From the NCBI GenBank assembly GCA_032027165.1, contig JAVSMO010000001.1, forward strand, positions 1,724,253-1,788,252: 64,000 nt of DNA, written 5' to 3'. This document shows positions 1-9,461 of this stretch, one piece after another (position 1 is the stretch's first letter; each line of letters opens with the position of its first letter). Both the position numbers and the translations under genes were made by a program. The notes under the pieces are model-generated. The model was not told the DNA's origin. It saw nothing but the letters and a program-made list of their open reading frames with translations, and ran no database searches. Origin of the DNA: Denitratisoma sp. Its GTDB lineage: Bacteria > Pseudomonadota > Gammaproteobacteria > Burkholderiales > Rhodocyclaceae.

Positions 1-255
1 GAGGCTCACCGAGGCCTCGGCATCGCCCAGCTCGCGCAGGATGCGCTGGCAGTCCTCCAGGTAGGCGCTGCCCTCGAAGGTGAGGGTCACGCGCCGCGTC
101 GTGCGCAGCAGCAGCTTCACCCCCAGTCTCGCTTCCAGCGCATCCAGCCGCCGGCTCACCACGCCCGGCGCCACGCCCTCGGCGGCGGCGGCGGCGGTCA
201 GGCTGCCACGGCTGGCGACGGAAACGAAGGTTTCGATCTGCTTCAGGCGGCTCAT
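1..255 (-). CDS. LysR-family regulator, N-terminal part (cut by window edge)
   Basis: Only the first 85 codons lie inside the window, read leftward from an ATG at 253-255. The peptide begins MSRLKQIETFVSVASRGSL and holds the winged helix-turn-helix of LysR regulators (about residues 4-62), with a recognition helix reading VVSRRLDALEARLGVKLL and the RTTRRVTLT wing. The gene diverges from the hyi operon across a 79 bp gap that contains a LysR-type inverted repeat, so it probably controls that operon and itself. The effector-binding domain is off the edge, so no ligand can be proposed. Confidence 0.85.
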   Translation of the reverse strand, partial: MSRLKQIETFVSVASRGSLTAAAAAEGVAPGVVSRRLDALEARLGVKLLLRTTRRVTLTFEGSAYLEDCQRILRELGDAEASVSL

Positions 256-262
256 GGGATTT

Positions 263-277
263 TTGCTCAAAAAGCAA
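263..277. promoter_or_regulatory. LysR-type operator in divergent promoter
   Basis: The sequence TTGCT-N5-AGCAA is a perfect 5-bp inverted repeat of the T-N11-A type bound by LysR regulators. It lies just upstream of the LysR gene start (255) in the AT-rich gap before hyi. The assignment to the neighbouring regulator is inference from position. Confidence 0.5.
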
Positions 278-334
278 CAATGATTTGATTTTAACGGTAT
301 TTTATTGACAAACCAACCGGGGTATCTTCCTTCC

Positions 335-1108
335 ATGCCCCAATTCGCCGCCAACCTGTCGATGCTGTTCACCGAGGCGCCCCTGCTCGAGCGTTTCGAG
401 CGGGCCGCGCGCGCCGGCTTCACGGCGGTGGAAATCCAGTTCCCCTACGACACTCCGGCCGAGCAACTGCAGCAGGCGCTGTTCCGCAACAAGCTCACGC
501 TGGTGCTGCACAACCTGCCGGCCGGCGACTGGGCCGCGGGCGAGCGCGGCATCGCCTGCCATCCCGACCGCGTCGACGAATTCAGGCAGGGCATCGATGC
601 CGCCCTCGCCTACGCTGCCGCGCTCGGCACGCCGCAGTTGAACTGCCTCGCCGGAATCAGGCCGGCGAACGTGCCGGCCGACACCGCGCGCCACGTGCTG
701 CTCGGCAACCTGCGTTACGCTGCCTTGAGGCTGCAGGCCCACGGGATGAAACTGCTGATCGAGCCGATCAACACGCACGACATCCCCGGCTTTTTCCTGA
801 ACGGCACGCGGCAAGCGTTCGAATTGATCAAGGAAGTCGACGCCGACAACCTGTTCCTGCAATACGACGTCTACCACATGCAGCGCATGGAGGGCGACCT
901 CGCCCACACGCTCGCCGCGAACCTCGGAAAAATCGCCCACATCCAGATCGCCGACAACCCGGGCCGCCACGAGCCGGGCACGGGCGAGATCAATTTCGAT
1001 TTCCTTTTCGCCCACCTCGACCGCATCGGCTATAAAGGATGGGTGGGCTGCGAATACAAGCCCGCCGCCACCACCGAAGCCGGCCTCGGCTGGATGAACA
1101 AATCATGA
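335..1108 (+). CDS. hyi: Hydroxypyruvate isomerase
   Basis: 257 aa, the usual Hyi length. It interconverts hydroxypyruvate and tartronate semialdehyde in glyoxylate/glycerate metabolism. The N-terminus MPQFAANLSMLFTEAPLLERF matches the conserved FSANLSMLF start of the family, which favours the ATG at 335 over an in-frame TTG at 305. The TIM-barrel acidic residues expected for metal binding and catalysis are present at E143 (in LLIEPINTHD) and E240 (in VGCEYKP). The stop overlaps the next start by ATGA, so it is translationally coupled to a haloacid dehalogenase and then malate synthase, a coherent C2/glyoxylate operon. Confidence 0.9.
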   Translation: MPQFAANLSMLFTEAPLLERFERAARAGFTAVEIQFPYDTPAEQLQQALFRNKLTLVLHNLPAGDWAAGERGIACHPDRVDEFRQGIDAALAYAAALGTPQLNCLAGIRPANVPADTARHVLLGNLRYAALRLQAHGMKLLIEPINTHDIPGFFLNGTRQAFELIKEVDADNLFLQYDVYHMQRMEGDLAHTLAANLGKIAHIQIADNPGRHEPGTGEINFDFLFAHLDRIGYKGWVGCEYKPAATTEAGLGWMNKS

Positions 1109-1787
1109 TCCGCGCCATCGCCTTCGACGCCTACGGCACGCTGTTCGACGTGTATTCCGTCGGTGCGCTCGCCGAGCAGCTCTTCCCCGGCAAGGGTGCG
1201 GAACTCGCCGCGCTGTGGCGCGACGTGCAGGTCGGCTACACGCGCCTGCGCACCCTGTCGAACCGTTACGTGCCGTTCTGGCAGGTTACGGAGGACGCGC
1301 TGGTCTTCTCCGCGCGCAAGCTGGGGCTCGACCTGACGGACGACTCGCGCCGGCGCCTGATGAGCCAGTACGCCTGCCTCTCCGCCTTCCCGGAGAACCT
1401 CGGCGCGCTGAAGGAACTGAAGAAAATGGGCGTGCCGCTGGCCATCCTGTCCAACGGCACGCCCGACATGCTCGACATCGCCGTGAAGAGCGCCGGCATG
1501 AGCGGCCTCTTCGACCACATCCTCTCGGTCGAAGCGGTGAAAAAGTACAAGACCGCGCCCGAGGCCTACCAGCTCGGGCCGGATGCCTTCAAGCTCCCCA
1601 CGAGGGAGATTCTCTTCGTGTCGTCGAACTGCTGGGACGCCATCGGCGCCGCCTGGTTCGGCTACACGACTTTCTGGATCAACCGCAGCGGCCAGCCGCT
1701 CGAGGAACTGGGCGCGCAACCCGCGGCCCAGGGCCGCCTGCTGACCGATGTGGTTGCGTACGTGAAAAATTCAATCAAGGAGCCGAC

Positions 1788-1791
<4 letters not shown>
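1105..1791 (+). CDS. Haloacid dehalogenase type II (HAD superfamily)
   Basis: 228 aa, typical of L-2-haloacid dehalogenases. It shows the HAD nucleophile motif AFDAYGTLFDV with Asp8, a cap domain, motif II ILSNGTPDM, the KKYKTAPEAY lysine motif and the SSNCWDAIGA segment characteristic of the L-2-haloacid dehalogenase family. Predicted cytoplasmic hydrolase acting on 2-haloacids or a related small acid; glycolate or glyoxylate-type products would feed the flanking Hyi and malate synthase, but the true substrate is inference. Start and stop overlap both neighbours by 4 bp (ATGA at 1105-1108 and 1788-1791). Confidence 0.85.
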
Positions 1792-3383
<1,592 letters not shown>

Positions 3384-3388
3384 GCGGG

Positions 3389-3413
3389 AAAAGTCAGTCC
3401 CTGCAACACGGCG
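3389..3413 (+). repeat. Dispersed 25-bp repeat, copy 1 (23/25)
   Basis: Matches the consensus AAAAGTCAGTCCCC followed by GCAGCACGGCG at 23 of 25 positions. Intergenic; its ACACGGCG end forms the left arm of the terminator after aceB. Confidence 0.75.
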
Positions 3414-3437
3414 GCCAGTGTGCCGCCGTGTTTTCTT
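3405..3437 (+). terminator. Rho-independent terminator after aceB
   Basis: An 11-bp perfect stem AACACGGCGGC / GCCGCCGTGTT with a 6-nt loop is followed by TTCTT. It separates the hyi-aceB operon from lrgAB and overlaps a copy of the dispersed 25-bp repeat. Confidence 0.8.
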
Positions 3438-3449
3438 GGAGACGCGATC

Positions 3450-3800
3450 ATGCTCGGCGCCCTCACCCTGCTGCTCGTCTTCCAGCTGATCGGCGAAGTG
3501 ATCGCCCAGCTGTTCGCGCTGCCGATCCCGGGGCCGGTGATCGGCATGGCGCTGCTGTTCGCCGCGCTGGCGCTGCGCGGCGGGCCGTCGCCGGAACTGC
3601 GCGACACGGCGCAGAACCTGCTGCAGCACCTGTCGCTGCTGTTCGTGCCGGCCGGCGTCGGCGTCATGCTGCACTTCCATCGCATCGGCGACGAATGGCT
3701 GCCGCTGGCGGCTTCGCTGGTCGGCAGCACGTTCCTCACCATCGCCGTCACCGCCCTCGTCCTGCGCGCCCTGATGCGGCGCACGGAAGGCGGCAAGTAG
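3450..3800 (+). CDS. lrgA: CidA/LrgA holin-like membrane protein
   Basis: 116 aa with about four hydrophobic segments. The conserved LrgA/CidA signature is seen in LPIPGPVIGMALLF near residues 23-36 and in LSLLFVPAGVGVM. Family members are small inner-membrane holin-like proteins linked to murein hydrolase control and small-metabolite (pyruvate or glycolate) transport. The ATG at 3450 follows GGAGA. lrgB starts 2 bp after the stop, so the two are co-expressed; proximity to glyoxylate enzymes makes a metabolite-export role attractive but unproven. Confidence 0.85.
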   Translation: MLGALTLLLVFQLIGEVIAQLFALPIPGPVIGMALLFAALALRGGPSPELRDTAQNLLQHLSLLFVPAGVGVMLHFHRIGDEWLPLAASLVGSTFLTIAVTALVLRALMRRTEGGK

Positions 3801-3802
3801 CC

Positions 3803-4540
3803 ATGCGCGCCCCCGCCCAACTCGCCGAGATCTGGGTCTACCTGTCGGCCTCGCCGCTGCTGGGCCTGACCGTCACGCTGCTCGCCTACCAGGGCGCCTG
3901 GTGGCTCTACAGACGCGCCGGCTTCCATCCGCTCGCCAACCCGGTGCTGCTCGCCGTGGCGGCGCTGGTGCTCTTGTTGCAGCTCACCGGCACGCCGTAT
4001 CCGACCTATTTCGACGGCGCCCAGTTCGCGCACTTCCTGCTCGGCCCGGCGACGGTGGCGCTGGCGATTCCGCTCTACACCCAGTTGCCGAAACTGCGCG
4101 CGATGGCGGGCCCGCTGCTGGCGGCGCTCGTCGCCGGCTCGCTCACCGCCAGTGTCAGTGCCGTGGCCATCGGCAAGCTGTTCGGCGCCAGCGAGGCCTC
4201 GCTGCTGTCGCTGGCGCCGAAGTCCGTCACCACGCCGATCGCCATGGGCATCGCCGAGCGCATCGGCGGCCTGCCCTCGCTGACGGCGGTGCTGGTCATC
4301 AGCACCGGCATCCTCGGCGCGATCAGCGCCCGCTTCATCTACCAGGCGCTCGGCATCGCCGACCACGCCGTGCGCGGCTTCGCCATCGGCGTCGCCTCGC
4401 ACGGCATCGGCACCGCCCGCGCCTTCCAGGTGAGCGAGCAGGCCGGCGCCTTCTCCGGCCTGGCGATGGGCCTGAACGCCCTCCTCACCGCGCTGCTGGT
4501 GCCGTTGCTGATCCCCTTGCTGCAGCGCTGGCTCGGCTGA
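3803..4540 (+). CDS. lrgB: LrgB/CidB-family membrane protein
   Basis: 245 aa polytopic membrane protein with 6-7 hydrophobic helices. Family blocks include YFDGAQFAHFLLGPATVALA, LAPKSVTTPIAMGIAERIGG and ASHGIGTARAFQVSEQAGAF, the diagnostic LrgB motifs. It pairs with the LrgA-like protein immediately upstream (2 bp gap). The family is known as the partner of LrgA in controlling murein hydrolases and, in some bacteria and plants, in glycolate/pyruvate movement across membranes. Confidence 0.9.
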   Translation: MRAPAQLAEIWVYLSASPLLGLTVTLLAYQGAWWLYRRAGFHPLANPVLLAVAALVLLLQLTGTPYPTYFDGAQFAHFLLGPATVALAIPLYTQLPKLRAMAGPLLAALVAGSLTASVSAVAIGKLFGASEASLLSLAPKSVTTPIAMGIAERIGGLPSLTAVLVISTGILGAISARFIYQALGIADHAVRGFAIGVASHGIGTARAFQVSEQAGAFSGLAMGLNALLTALLVPLLIPLLQRWLG

Positions 4541-4580
4541 TCCCCGGCCGTCATTGCCCCGAATCCCTAAATCTTCGCTC

Positions 4581-4604
4581 AAGAAACCCTAAGAGTTTCT
4601 TAAG
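4581..4604. promoter_or_regulatory. Inverted-repeat operator shared with the hemerythrin promoter
   Basis: AAGAAAC-CCTAAGA-GTTTCTT forms a perfect 7-bp inverted repeat, followed by AAGC, about 70 bp upstream of the dehydrogenase E1 gene. A near copy lies at 9381-9406 upstream of a hemerythrin gene. A common regulator is inferred; it cannot be named. Confidence 0.5.
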
Positions 4605-4672
4605 CGCGTTCCGGCGTCAGCCATCCGCCTTAGACTTCGCCGCGAATCAATCACGACGAAGGCGAGGCAACC

Positions 4673-5635
4673 ATGGAACAGATCGCAAGCGACACCCGGC
4701 CGGAGGCCATGCTCGAATGCATGATGCTGATCCGGGCCTACGAAGAACAGCTGGCGGCGATGCAGGCCGCAGGACAGGCCGCCGGAACCTGCACCTCCGT
4801 CGGCCAGGAAGCCTCCGCCGTCGGCGTCGTCCGCGCGCTCGGGCCGGACGACCGTATCCTCACCAACCACCGCAGCGCCGGCCATCTGCTCGCGCGCGGC
4901 GCCGATCCCGGCCGCATCATGGCCGAAGTGATGGGGAAAAGCGGCGGCTACTGCAAGGGCAAGAGCGGATCGCTGCACGTCTCCGTCAAGGAGCTGGGCG
5001 TCGTCCTGACGTCGACAATCGTCGGCGGCGAACTCTCGCTCGCCACCGGCGTCGGGCTGTCGCATACGCTGCTTGGCGAGAAGGGCATCGTCGCCTGCTT
5101 CTTCGGCGACGGCGCGGCCTGCGAGGGCATCTTCCACGAGTCGCTGAATCTCGCGGCTGTATGGAAGCTGCCCATCCTCTACGTCTGCGAGAACAACCAG
5201 TGGCAGGCCTTTGTGCACCGGAGCGAAACGATGCTCGGCGACCGCATCAGCGACCGGGCAGCGTCATACGGCATCGAAGGACGCACGGTCGACGGCAACG
5301 ACGTGGAAGCCGTGCATGCCGCCGCGACCGAGGCCGTCGCGAGCATCCGTCGCACCGGCAAGCCCTTCCTGCTCGAGACCTACACCTACCGGCTGCGCGG
5401 GCACTACGAGCCGGACGACCAGTCGTATGTCGACCCGGGTGAGCTGTCCAGCTGGCGCGCCAGGGATCCGATCGACAGGCTGCGGACGCAGCTCCTCGCG
5501 GCCGGCGCCCTGACCGAGGCCGGACTGCAAGAGATGCGGCAGCGCGTTGCCGTCGCCATCGAGGATGCCGTCGCCTTCGCGGCGGCCTCGCCGTTTCCGG
5601 AAACCGCCGAACTCACCACCGACGTTTATGCCTGA
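4673..5635 (+). CDS. acoA: TPP-dependent acetoin/2-oxo acid dehydrogenase E1, alpha subunit
   Basis: 320 aa. The thiamine diphosphate motif starts at GDGAACEGIFHESLNLA and ends at YVCENN, the standard GDG-N(26-30)-N pattern of E1 alpha chains. SGSLHV and HRSAGHLLARG are typical of the acetoin/pyruvate E1 alpha family. Together with the beta subunit 10 bp downstream it should decarboxylate a 2-oxo acid or acetoin and pass the acyl group to a lipoyl E2. No E2 or E3 gene follows, which is unusual for aco or pdh operons. Acetoin versus pyruvate or branched-chain substrate cannot be settled from sequence alone. Confidence 0.8.
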   Translation: MEQIASDTRPEAMLECMMLIRAYEEQLAAMQAAGQAAGTCTSVGQEASAVGVVRALGPDDRILTNHRSAGHLLARGADPGRIMAEVMGKSGGYCKGKSGSLHVSVKELGVVLTSTIVGGELSLATGVGLSHTLLGEKGIVACFFGDGAACEGIFHESLNLAAVWKLPILYVCENNQWQAFVHRSETMLGDRISDRAASYGIEGRTVDGNDVEAVHAAATEAVASIRRTGKPFLLETYTYRLRGHYEPDDQSYVDPGELSSWRARDPIDRLRTQLLAAGALTEAGLQEMRQRVAVAIEDAVAFAAASPFPETAELTTDVYA

Positions 5636-5645
5636 GGAACACACC

Positions 5646-6617
5646 ATGTCCGCTATCACCGTTAACGAAGCCGTCAGCCAGGCCCTGGCGGAGGAAATGC
5701 GCCGCGACCCCCGCGTCGTCATGTTCGGCGAAGGCGTCGCCACCAAGCGGCGCGAACTGGTCGCGGAGTTCGGCGACCGGCGCGTGCGCAACACGCCGCT
5801 CGCCGAGGGCATCATCGCCGGCACCGCCGTCGGCGCGGCCGCCACCGGACTGCGGCCGGTGGTCGACCTGCTCTTCGCGCCCTTCCTCTGCTTCTCCATG
5901 GACGAGATCGTGAACAGCGCCGGCAAGCTGCGCTACATGTCGGGCGGCCAGTTCGCCTTCCCGCTCGTCGCCATCGCCATGACCGGCGGCGGCTGGACGG
6001 TCGGCGCGCAGCACAACCACAACGTCGAGTCCTGGTTCGTGCACAGCCCCGGCCTCAAGGTGGTCATGCCGTCGACGGCCGCCGACTTCAAGGGTCTGCT
6101 CAAGGCGGCCATCCGCGACGACAACCCGGTGCTGTTCTTCATCGACCTGGCCCTGGGCTTCGAGCCCGGCGAAGTTCCCGCCGGGGAGCACATCGTCCCC
6201 CTCGGCAAGGCGGTCACGCGGCGCGAGGGCCGCGATGTCACGCTCATCTCATACGCCAAGACGGTGCACCACTGCCTGCAGGCCGCTGACGATCTCGCCA
6301 AAGCCGGCATCTCCGCCGAGGTGATCGACCTGCGCTCATTGAAGCCCCTCGACGAGAAGGCCATCCTCGCCTCCGCCCGCAAGACGGGGCGCGTGGTGGT
6401 GGTGCACGAGGCCAGCCGGATGTGCGGCGTCGGCGCCGAGGTGGCGGCCATCGTTGCGGAAAAAGCCTTCGATGCGCTGAAGGCCCCGGTGCTGCGCCTG
6501 ACCGGCCCCGATGCGCCGGCGCCGTCCAGCTACGTCCTCGAGCAAGCCTTCATCCCGCAGCCCGGCGCGATCATAGAAGCCGCCCGAAAGCTCGTCGTCC
6601 CGGCATTCGCCGCCTGA
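5646..6617 (+). CDS. acoB: TPP-dependent acetoin/2-oxo acid dehydrogenase E1, beta subunit
   Basis: 323 aa, the normal size of E1 beta. It has the transketolase pyrimidine-binding region (MFGEGVATKRRELVAEFGDRR, NTPLAEGIIAGTAVGAA) and the C-terminal transketolase domain with DLRSLKPLDEKAILASARKTGR and VVHEASRMCGVGAEVAA. The ATG at 5646 follows GAGGAA. It completes the heterotetrameric E1 with the upstream alpha subunit. The gene ends the transcription unit; the next gene starts 86 bp later behind AT-rich sequence. Confidence 0.85.
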   Translation: MSAITVNEAVSQALAEEMRRDPRVVMFGEGVATKRRELVAEFGDRRVRNTPLAEGIIAGTAVGAAATGLRPVVDLLFAPFLCFSMDEIVNSAGKLRYMSGGQFAFPLVAIAMTGGGWTVGAQHNHNVESWFVHSPGLKVVMPSTAADFKGLLKAAIRDDNPVLFFIDLALGFEPGEVPAGEHIVPLGKAVTRREGRDVTLISYAKTVHHCLQAADDLAKAGISAEVIDLRSLKPLDEKAILASARKTGRVVVVHEASRMCGVGAEVAAIVAEKAFDALKAPVLRLTGPDAPAPSSYVLEQAFIPQPGAIIEAARKLVVPAFAA

Positions 6618-6638
6618 GCGGCGGTCCGACACGGATGA

Positions 6639-6664
6639 TTTAGACCTCAACTAAATGCTAGAAT
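6639..6664 (+). promoter_or_regulatory. Candidate promoter/operator before the PPOX genes
   Basis: An AT-rich island in GC-rich DNA contains the inverted repeat TTTAG-N7-CTAAA (6639-6655) just before a TAGAAT -10-like hexamer at 6659-6664. No clear -35 is seen. Weak evidence. Confidence 0.3.
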
Positions 6665-6703
6665 TGCATATTCGACTGCCATGACCGCCGCTCGCGAATA
6701 CAG

Positions 6704-7201
6704 ATGGCCGCCCCGAAAGACAAAGTGCCCTGCCTCGATGCCGAACTTGCGGCATTCGTGCAGGGAGGGGTTTCCATCCTCGCCGCCTCCCGGGTAGCCA
6801 AGCGCTCGCCGGCCATTGCCCGCGCCGTCGGCTGCCGCGTTTCGCCGAACCGGCGCCAGATCACCCTCCTGGTCGCATCCTCGCAGGCTGCTGCCTTCCT
6901 GGAAGGCATCCGCAGCACGCGCGCGATCGCCACGGTATTCAGCCAGCCGAGCACCCATCGCACCATCCAGTTCAAGGGAACCGATGCCGAGCTTGCACCC
7001 CCGCAGGAGAGCGACCGCGACCTGATTGCCGCTTACACGCGCGCCTTCTGCGAGGAACTCGCGCCGCTCGGCCATCACCCCGAACAGATACGGGCCGTAT
7101 TGTCGTGCGAGTCGGACGACTATGTCGCAGTAACGTTCTCCATATCCACGGCTTACAGTCAGACGCCGGGACCGCGGGCCGGCGAGCCCCTGGTGGCCTG
7201 A
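6704..7201 (+). CDS. Pyridoxamine 5'-phosphate oxidase-fold (FMN split barrel) protein
   Basis: 165 aa, resembling small FMN-binding split-barrel proteins of the PPOX family: an N-terminal LAAFVQGGVSILAASRVAKRSP strand-helix, ITLLVASSQAAAFLEGIRSTRAIATVFSQPSTHRTIQF in the middle. Family members bind flavin, heme or F420 and many are stress or redox proteins. No catalytic assignment is possible. It is followed after 1 bp by a second protein with a PPOX-like N-terminal domain, so the two probably work together. Confidence 0.65.
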   Translation: MAAPKDKVPCLDAELAAFVQGGVSILAASRVAKRSPAIARAVGCRVSPNRRQITLLVASSQAAAFLEGIRSTRAIATVFSQPSTHRTIQFKGTDAELAPPQESDRDLIAAYTRAFCEELAPLGHHPEQIRAVLSCESDDYVAVTFSISTAYSQTPGPRAGEPLVA

Positions 7202-7202
7202 C

Positions 7203-8543
7203 ATGCATATCTCCCTCGACGCCATCCGCGAGTGCCTCGAAGGCACGATACCCGCCGGCATCGCCACCTGCTCGCTGGACGGCACGCCCAACATCAGCAT
7301 CGTTTCGCACGTGCATTTCGTGGACAGCACGCACGTTGCGCTGTCCTTTCAGTTCTTCAACAAGACACGGGAAAACGTGCTGGCGAATCCCCATGCCGTG
7401 GTGCAGGTGATCCATCCCGTCACCGGCGCGCGCTACAGCATGGACCTGGAATACCTGCACACGGAAACCCAGGGTCCGCTGTTCGAACGCATGAAGGCCA
7501 AGCTCGCCGGCATCGCCTCGCATACCGGCATGACCGGGGTATTCCGCCTGCAGGGATCGGACATCTATCGTGTGCGCAGCATTGAAAAAGTGCCCGGGAG
7601 GGAACTGCCTTTGCCGCCGGCACGGCGTAATCTGCTCTCGGCCTTGCGCGTCTGCGCGGAGCGCCTGACGCAATGCAACGACCTGGCGAAGCTGCTCGAC
7701 GACGCGCTCACCTGCCTGCGCGACCTGTTCGACGTCCACCATGCCATGGTGCTGATGCTCGACGGCTCCGGCCAACGGCTCTATACCGTGGCAAGCCGGG
7801 GTTATGAGCAGTCCGGGGTCGGCTCGGAGATCGCCATCGGCTGCGGCGTCATTGGCGTTGCCGCGGAACAGCGCACGCCGATACGCATCATGCACATGAC
7901 CGCCGACTACTCCTATGGCCGCGCCATTCGCGAAAGCGTGGAGCAGGAGGGGTTGGGCGGCCGCCTGGAAACGGCCATTCCGCTGCCGGGCCTGCCCGAC
8001 TCGCGCAGCCAGATGGCGGCTCCCATTCTCGCCGGCGGAAGGCTTCTCGGGGTCCTCTACGTCGAAAGCCCGGAGGACAAGCGCTTCTGGTACGACGACG
8101 AGGATGCCCTTGTCGCGATCGCCGCCCAGCTCGGCATGGCCATCAACACCCTGCAGCAATTCTCCGATGCGCCGGAGGAGGCGGCCCCCGCCGCAGGCAA
8201 TGATGCGCCGGCCGCCGGCGCGCCGATGGTCGTGCGCCACTACGCCGCCGACGACAGCGTGTTCATCGACGACGACTACCTGATCAAGGGCGTGGCCGGC
8301 GCCATCTTCTGCAAGCTGCTGCGCGACTACACGGACGGGCAGCGCACCGAGTTCACCAACCGGGAATTGCGTCTCGACCCTTCGATCGGCCTGCCGGATC
8401 TCTCCGACAACCTGGAAGCCCGCCTGATCCTGCTCGAACGCCGGCTCGCCGAACGCTGCACTTTCTTGCGCATCGACAAGACCGGACGGGGGCGCTTCCG
8501 GTTCAATGTCGGCCGCCCCTTCCGCCTGGTCGAAATCGGCTGA
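7203..8543 (+). CDS. PPOX-like domain fused to GAF sensor domain and a C-terminal unknown domain
   Basis: 446 aa. Residues about 1-135 look like an FMN split barrel (PAGIATCSLDGTPNISIVSHVHFVD, FFNKTRENVLANPHAVVQV). Residues about 155-320 are a GAF domain (CNDLAKLLDDALTCLRDLF to YDDEDALVAIAAQLGMAI). The last 100 residues, starting VVRHYAADDSVFIDDDYLI, contain helices and a basic tail; a winged-helix fold is possible but not demonstrated. The fusion suggests a cytoplasmic redox or small-molecule sensor. It is 1 bp after another PPOX-like gene and convergent with a hemerythrin gene. Confidence 0.7.
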   Translation: MHISLDAIRECLEGTIPAGIATCSLDGTPNISIVSHVHFVDSTHVALSFQFFNKTRENVLANPHAVVQVIHPVTGARYSMDLEYLHTETQGPLFERMKAKLAGIASHTGMTGVFRLQGSDIYRVRSIEKVPGRELPLPPARRNLLSALRVCAERLTQCNDLAKLLDDALTCLRDLFDVHHAMVLMLDGSGQRLYTVASRGYEQSGVGSEIAIGCGVIGVAAEQRTPIRIMHMTADYSYGRAIRESVEQEGLGGRLETAIPLPGLPDSRSQMAAPILAGGRLLGVLYVESPEDKRFWYDDEDALVAIAAQLGMAINTLQQFSDAPEEAAPAAGNDAPAAGAPMVVRHYAADDSVFIDDDYLIKGVAGAIFCKLLRDYTDGQRTEFTNRELRLDPSIGLPDLSDNLEARLILLERRLAERCTFLRIDKTGRGRFRFNVGRPFRLVEIG

Positions 8544-8549
8544 ACCGGC

Positions 8550-9290
8550 TCACGCGGCCATCGGCAATTCGCCCAACGCCACCATCAGCTTGCTCCAGTC
8601 GCGCAGCGCCAGGACCGGCTTCACCGTGGCCAGCACGCCGACAAAGGCCTCGGCGGGAAGCTTCTGCCGGATGCCGCCAAGCAGTTCGGCCCGCTCGTCC
8701 GGCGCCATCGCCGGCACCATCCAGCGCAGGTAGACCATCATCTTCTCGGGCGGGATCGAGGCCACCAGGGCATCGTGGATCGCCTCAAGCTCCTCGTCCG
8801 CATAGGCTTCCCAGAGCGCCGCGTTGTTCTCCGTCTCCTCGACCTGCATGTGGCGGAAGTTCTCGGCGACGAACAGCGTCAGTTCGCCGTAGAGTGCCTG
8901 CGCCGCCTGCCGGCGCGCCTCGCCGGCGCCGCGCTCAACTTGGCGCAGGCTGCCCTCCAGCCGCTCGAGGGCCGTTTCGTGGTGCACATGGTCTCCGGCC
9001 GTCGCCACGGCAGAACCGGCGCAGCGCGCTTCCAGCGCCGGGTGGATGAACTGGTTCTCGTGATGCAGGTGACTGCGGCACAGGAAGAGCATTTCACGCA
9101 CGCGGCCGACCGTTTCGGCAGTCTCCGCGGCGTCATCGGCGTCCAGACGGCCGACGCGGCCCAGCACGTCGCACATCAGGCTGCGCAGTCCCTTGTGCAC
9201 GGGGCGGTACATGTTATGCCGCCGCGCATCCGCCCCCCGGGTGTTTTCGCTCATGTTCGATTGCGCAACGAACTCCATCGCTTCCATCAT
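8550..9290 (-). CDS. Hemerythrin HHE-domain protein
   Basis: 246 aa, helical. Hemerythrin-type di-iron ligands are visible as H34 in YRPVHKGLRS, the HLHHENQFIHPALE block, HHETALERLE and the later FRHMQVEETENNAALWE. Such two-domain HHE proteins bind O2 or NO, or handle iron. The start at 9290 is chosen because AAGGAGAGCAAG sits directly before it. Its promoter region carries a near copy of the operator found upstream of acoA. The 3' end is 6 bp from the end of the convergent PPOX-GAF gene. Confidence 0.8.
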   Translation of the reverse strand: MMEAMEFVAQSNMSENTRGADARRHNMYRPVHKGLRSLMCDVLGRVGRLDADDAAETAETVGRVREMLFLCRSHLHHENQFIHPALEARCAGSAVATAGDHVHHETALERLEGSLRQVERGAGEARRQAAQALYGELTLFVAENFRHMQVEETENNAALWEAYADEELEAIHDALVASIPPEKMMVYLRWMVPAMAPDERAELLGGIRQKLPAEAFVGVLATVKPVLALRDWSKLMVALGELPMAA

Positions 9291-9380
9291 CTTGCTCTCC
9301 TTGATCTGGTTGGTATCGGCCTCGATTCGGCTGGAGGAAGCTTAGGGGGGCAGGCGACAAGGCGTTGTTAAATGCTGCTT

Positions 9381-9406
9381 AAGCAAAGCCTAAAACTTTC
9401 TTAAGC
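9381..9406. promoter_or_regulatory. Operator-like repeat shared with acoA promoter
   Basis: AAGCAAAGCCTAAAACTTTC followed by TTAAGC closely matches 4581-4604 upstream of acoA (same AAG-AAA-CCTAA-TTTCTTAAGC skeleton). It lies between the divergent hemerythrin and yaeQ genes, about 90 bp from the hemerythrin start. The regulator is unknown. Confidence 0.5.
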
Positions 9407-9461
9407 TGCGCCTGACCTCAGGCAAGGCCGCGCAGCGGTCCGATCCGTTAAGATGCGCCGC

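Noticed and set aside
305..334. Upstream TTG start for hyi
   Set aside because: The extra residues MTNQPGYLPS are outside the family alignment, whereas MPQFAANLSMLF fits its N-terminus.
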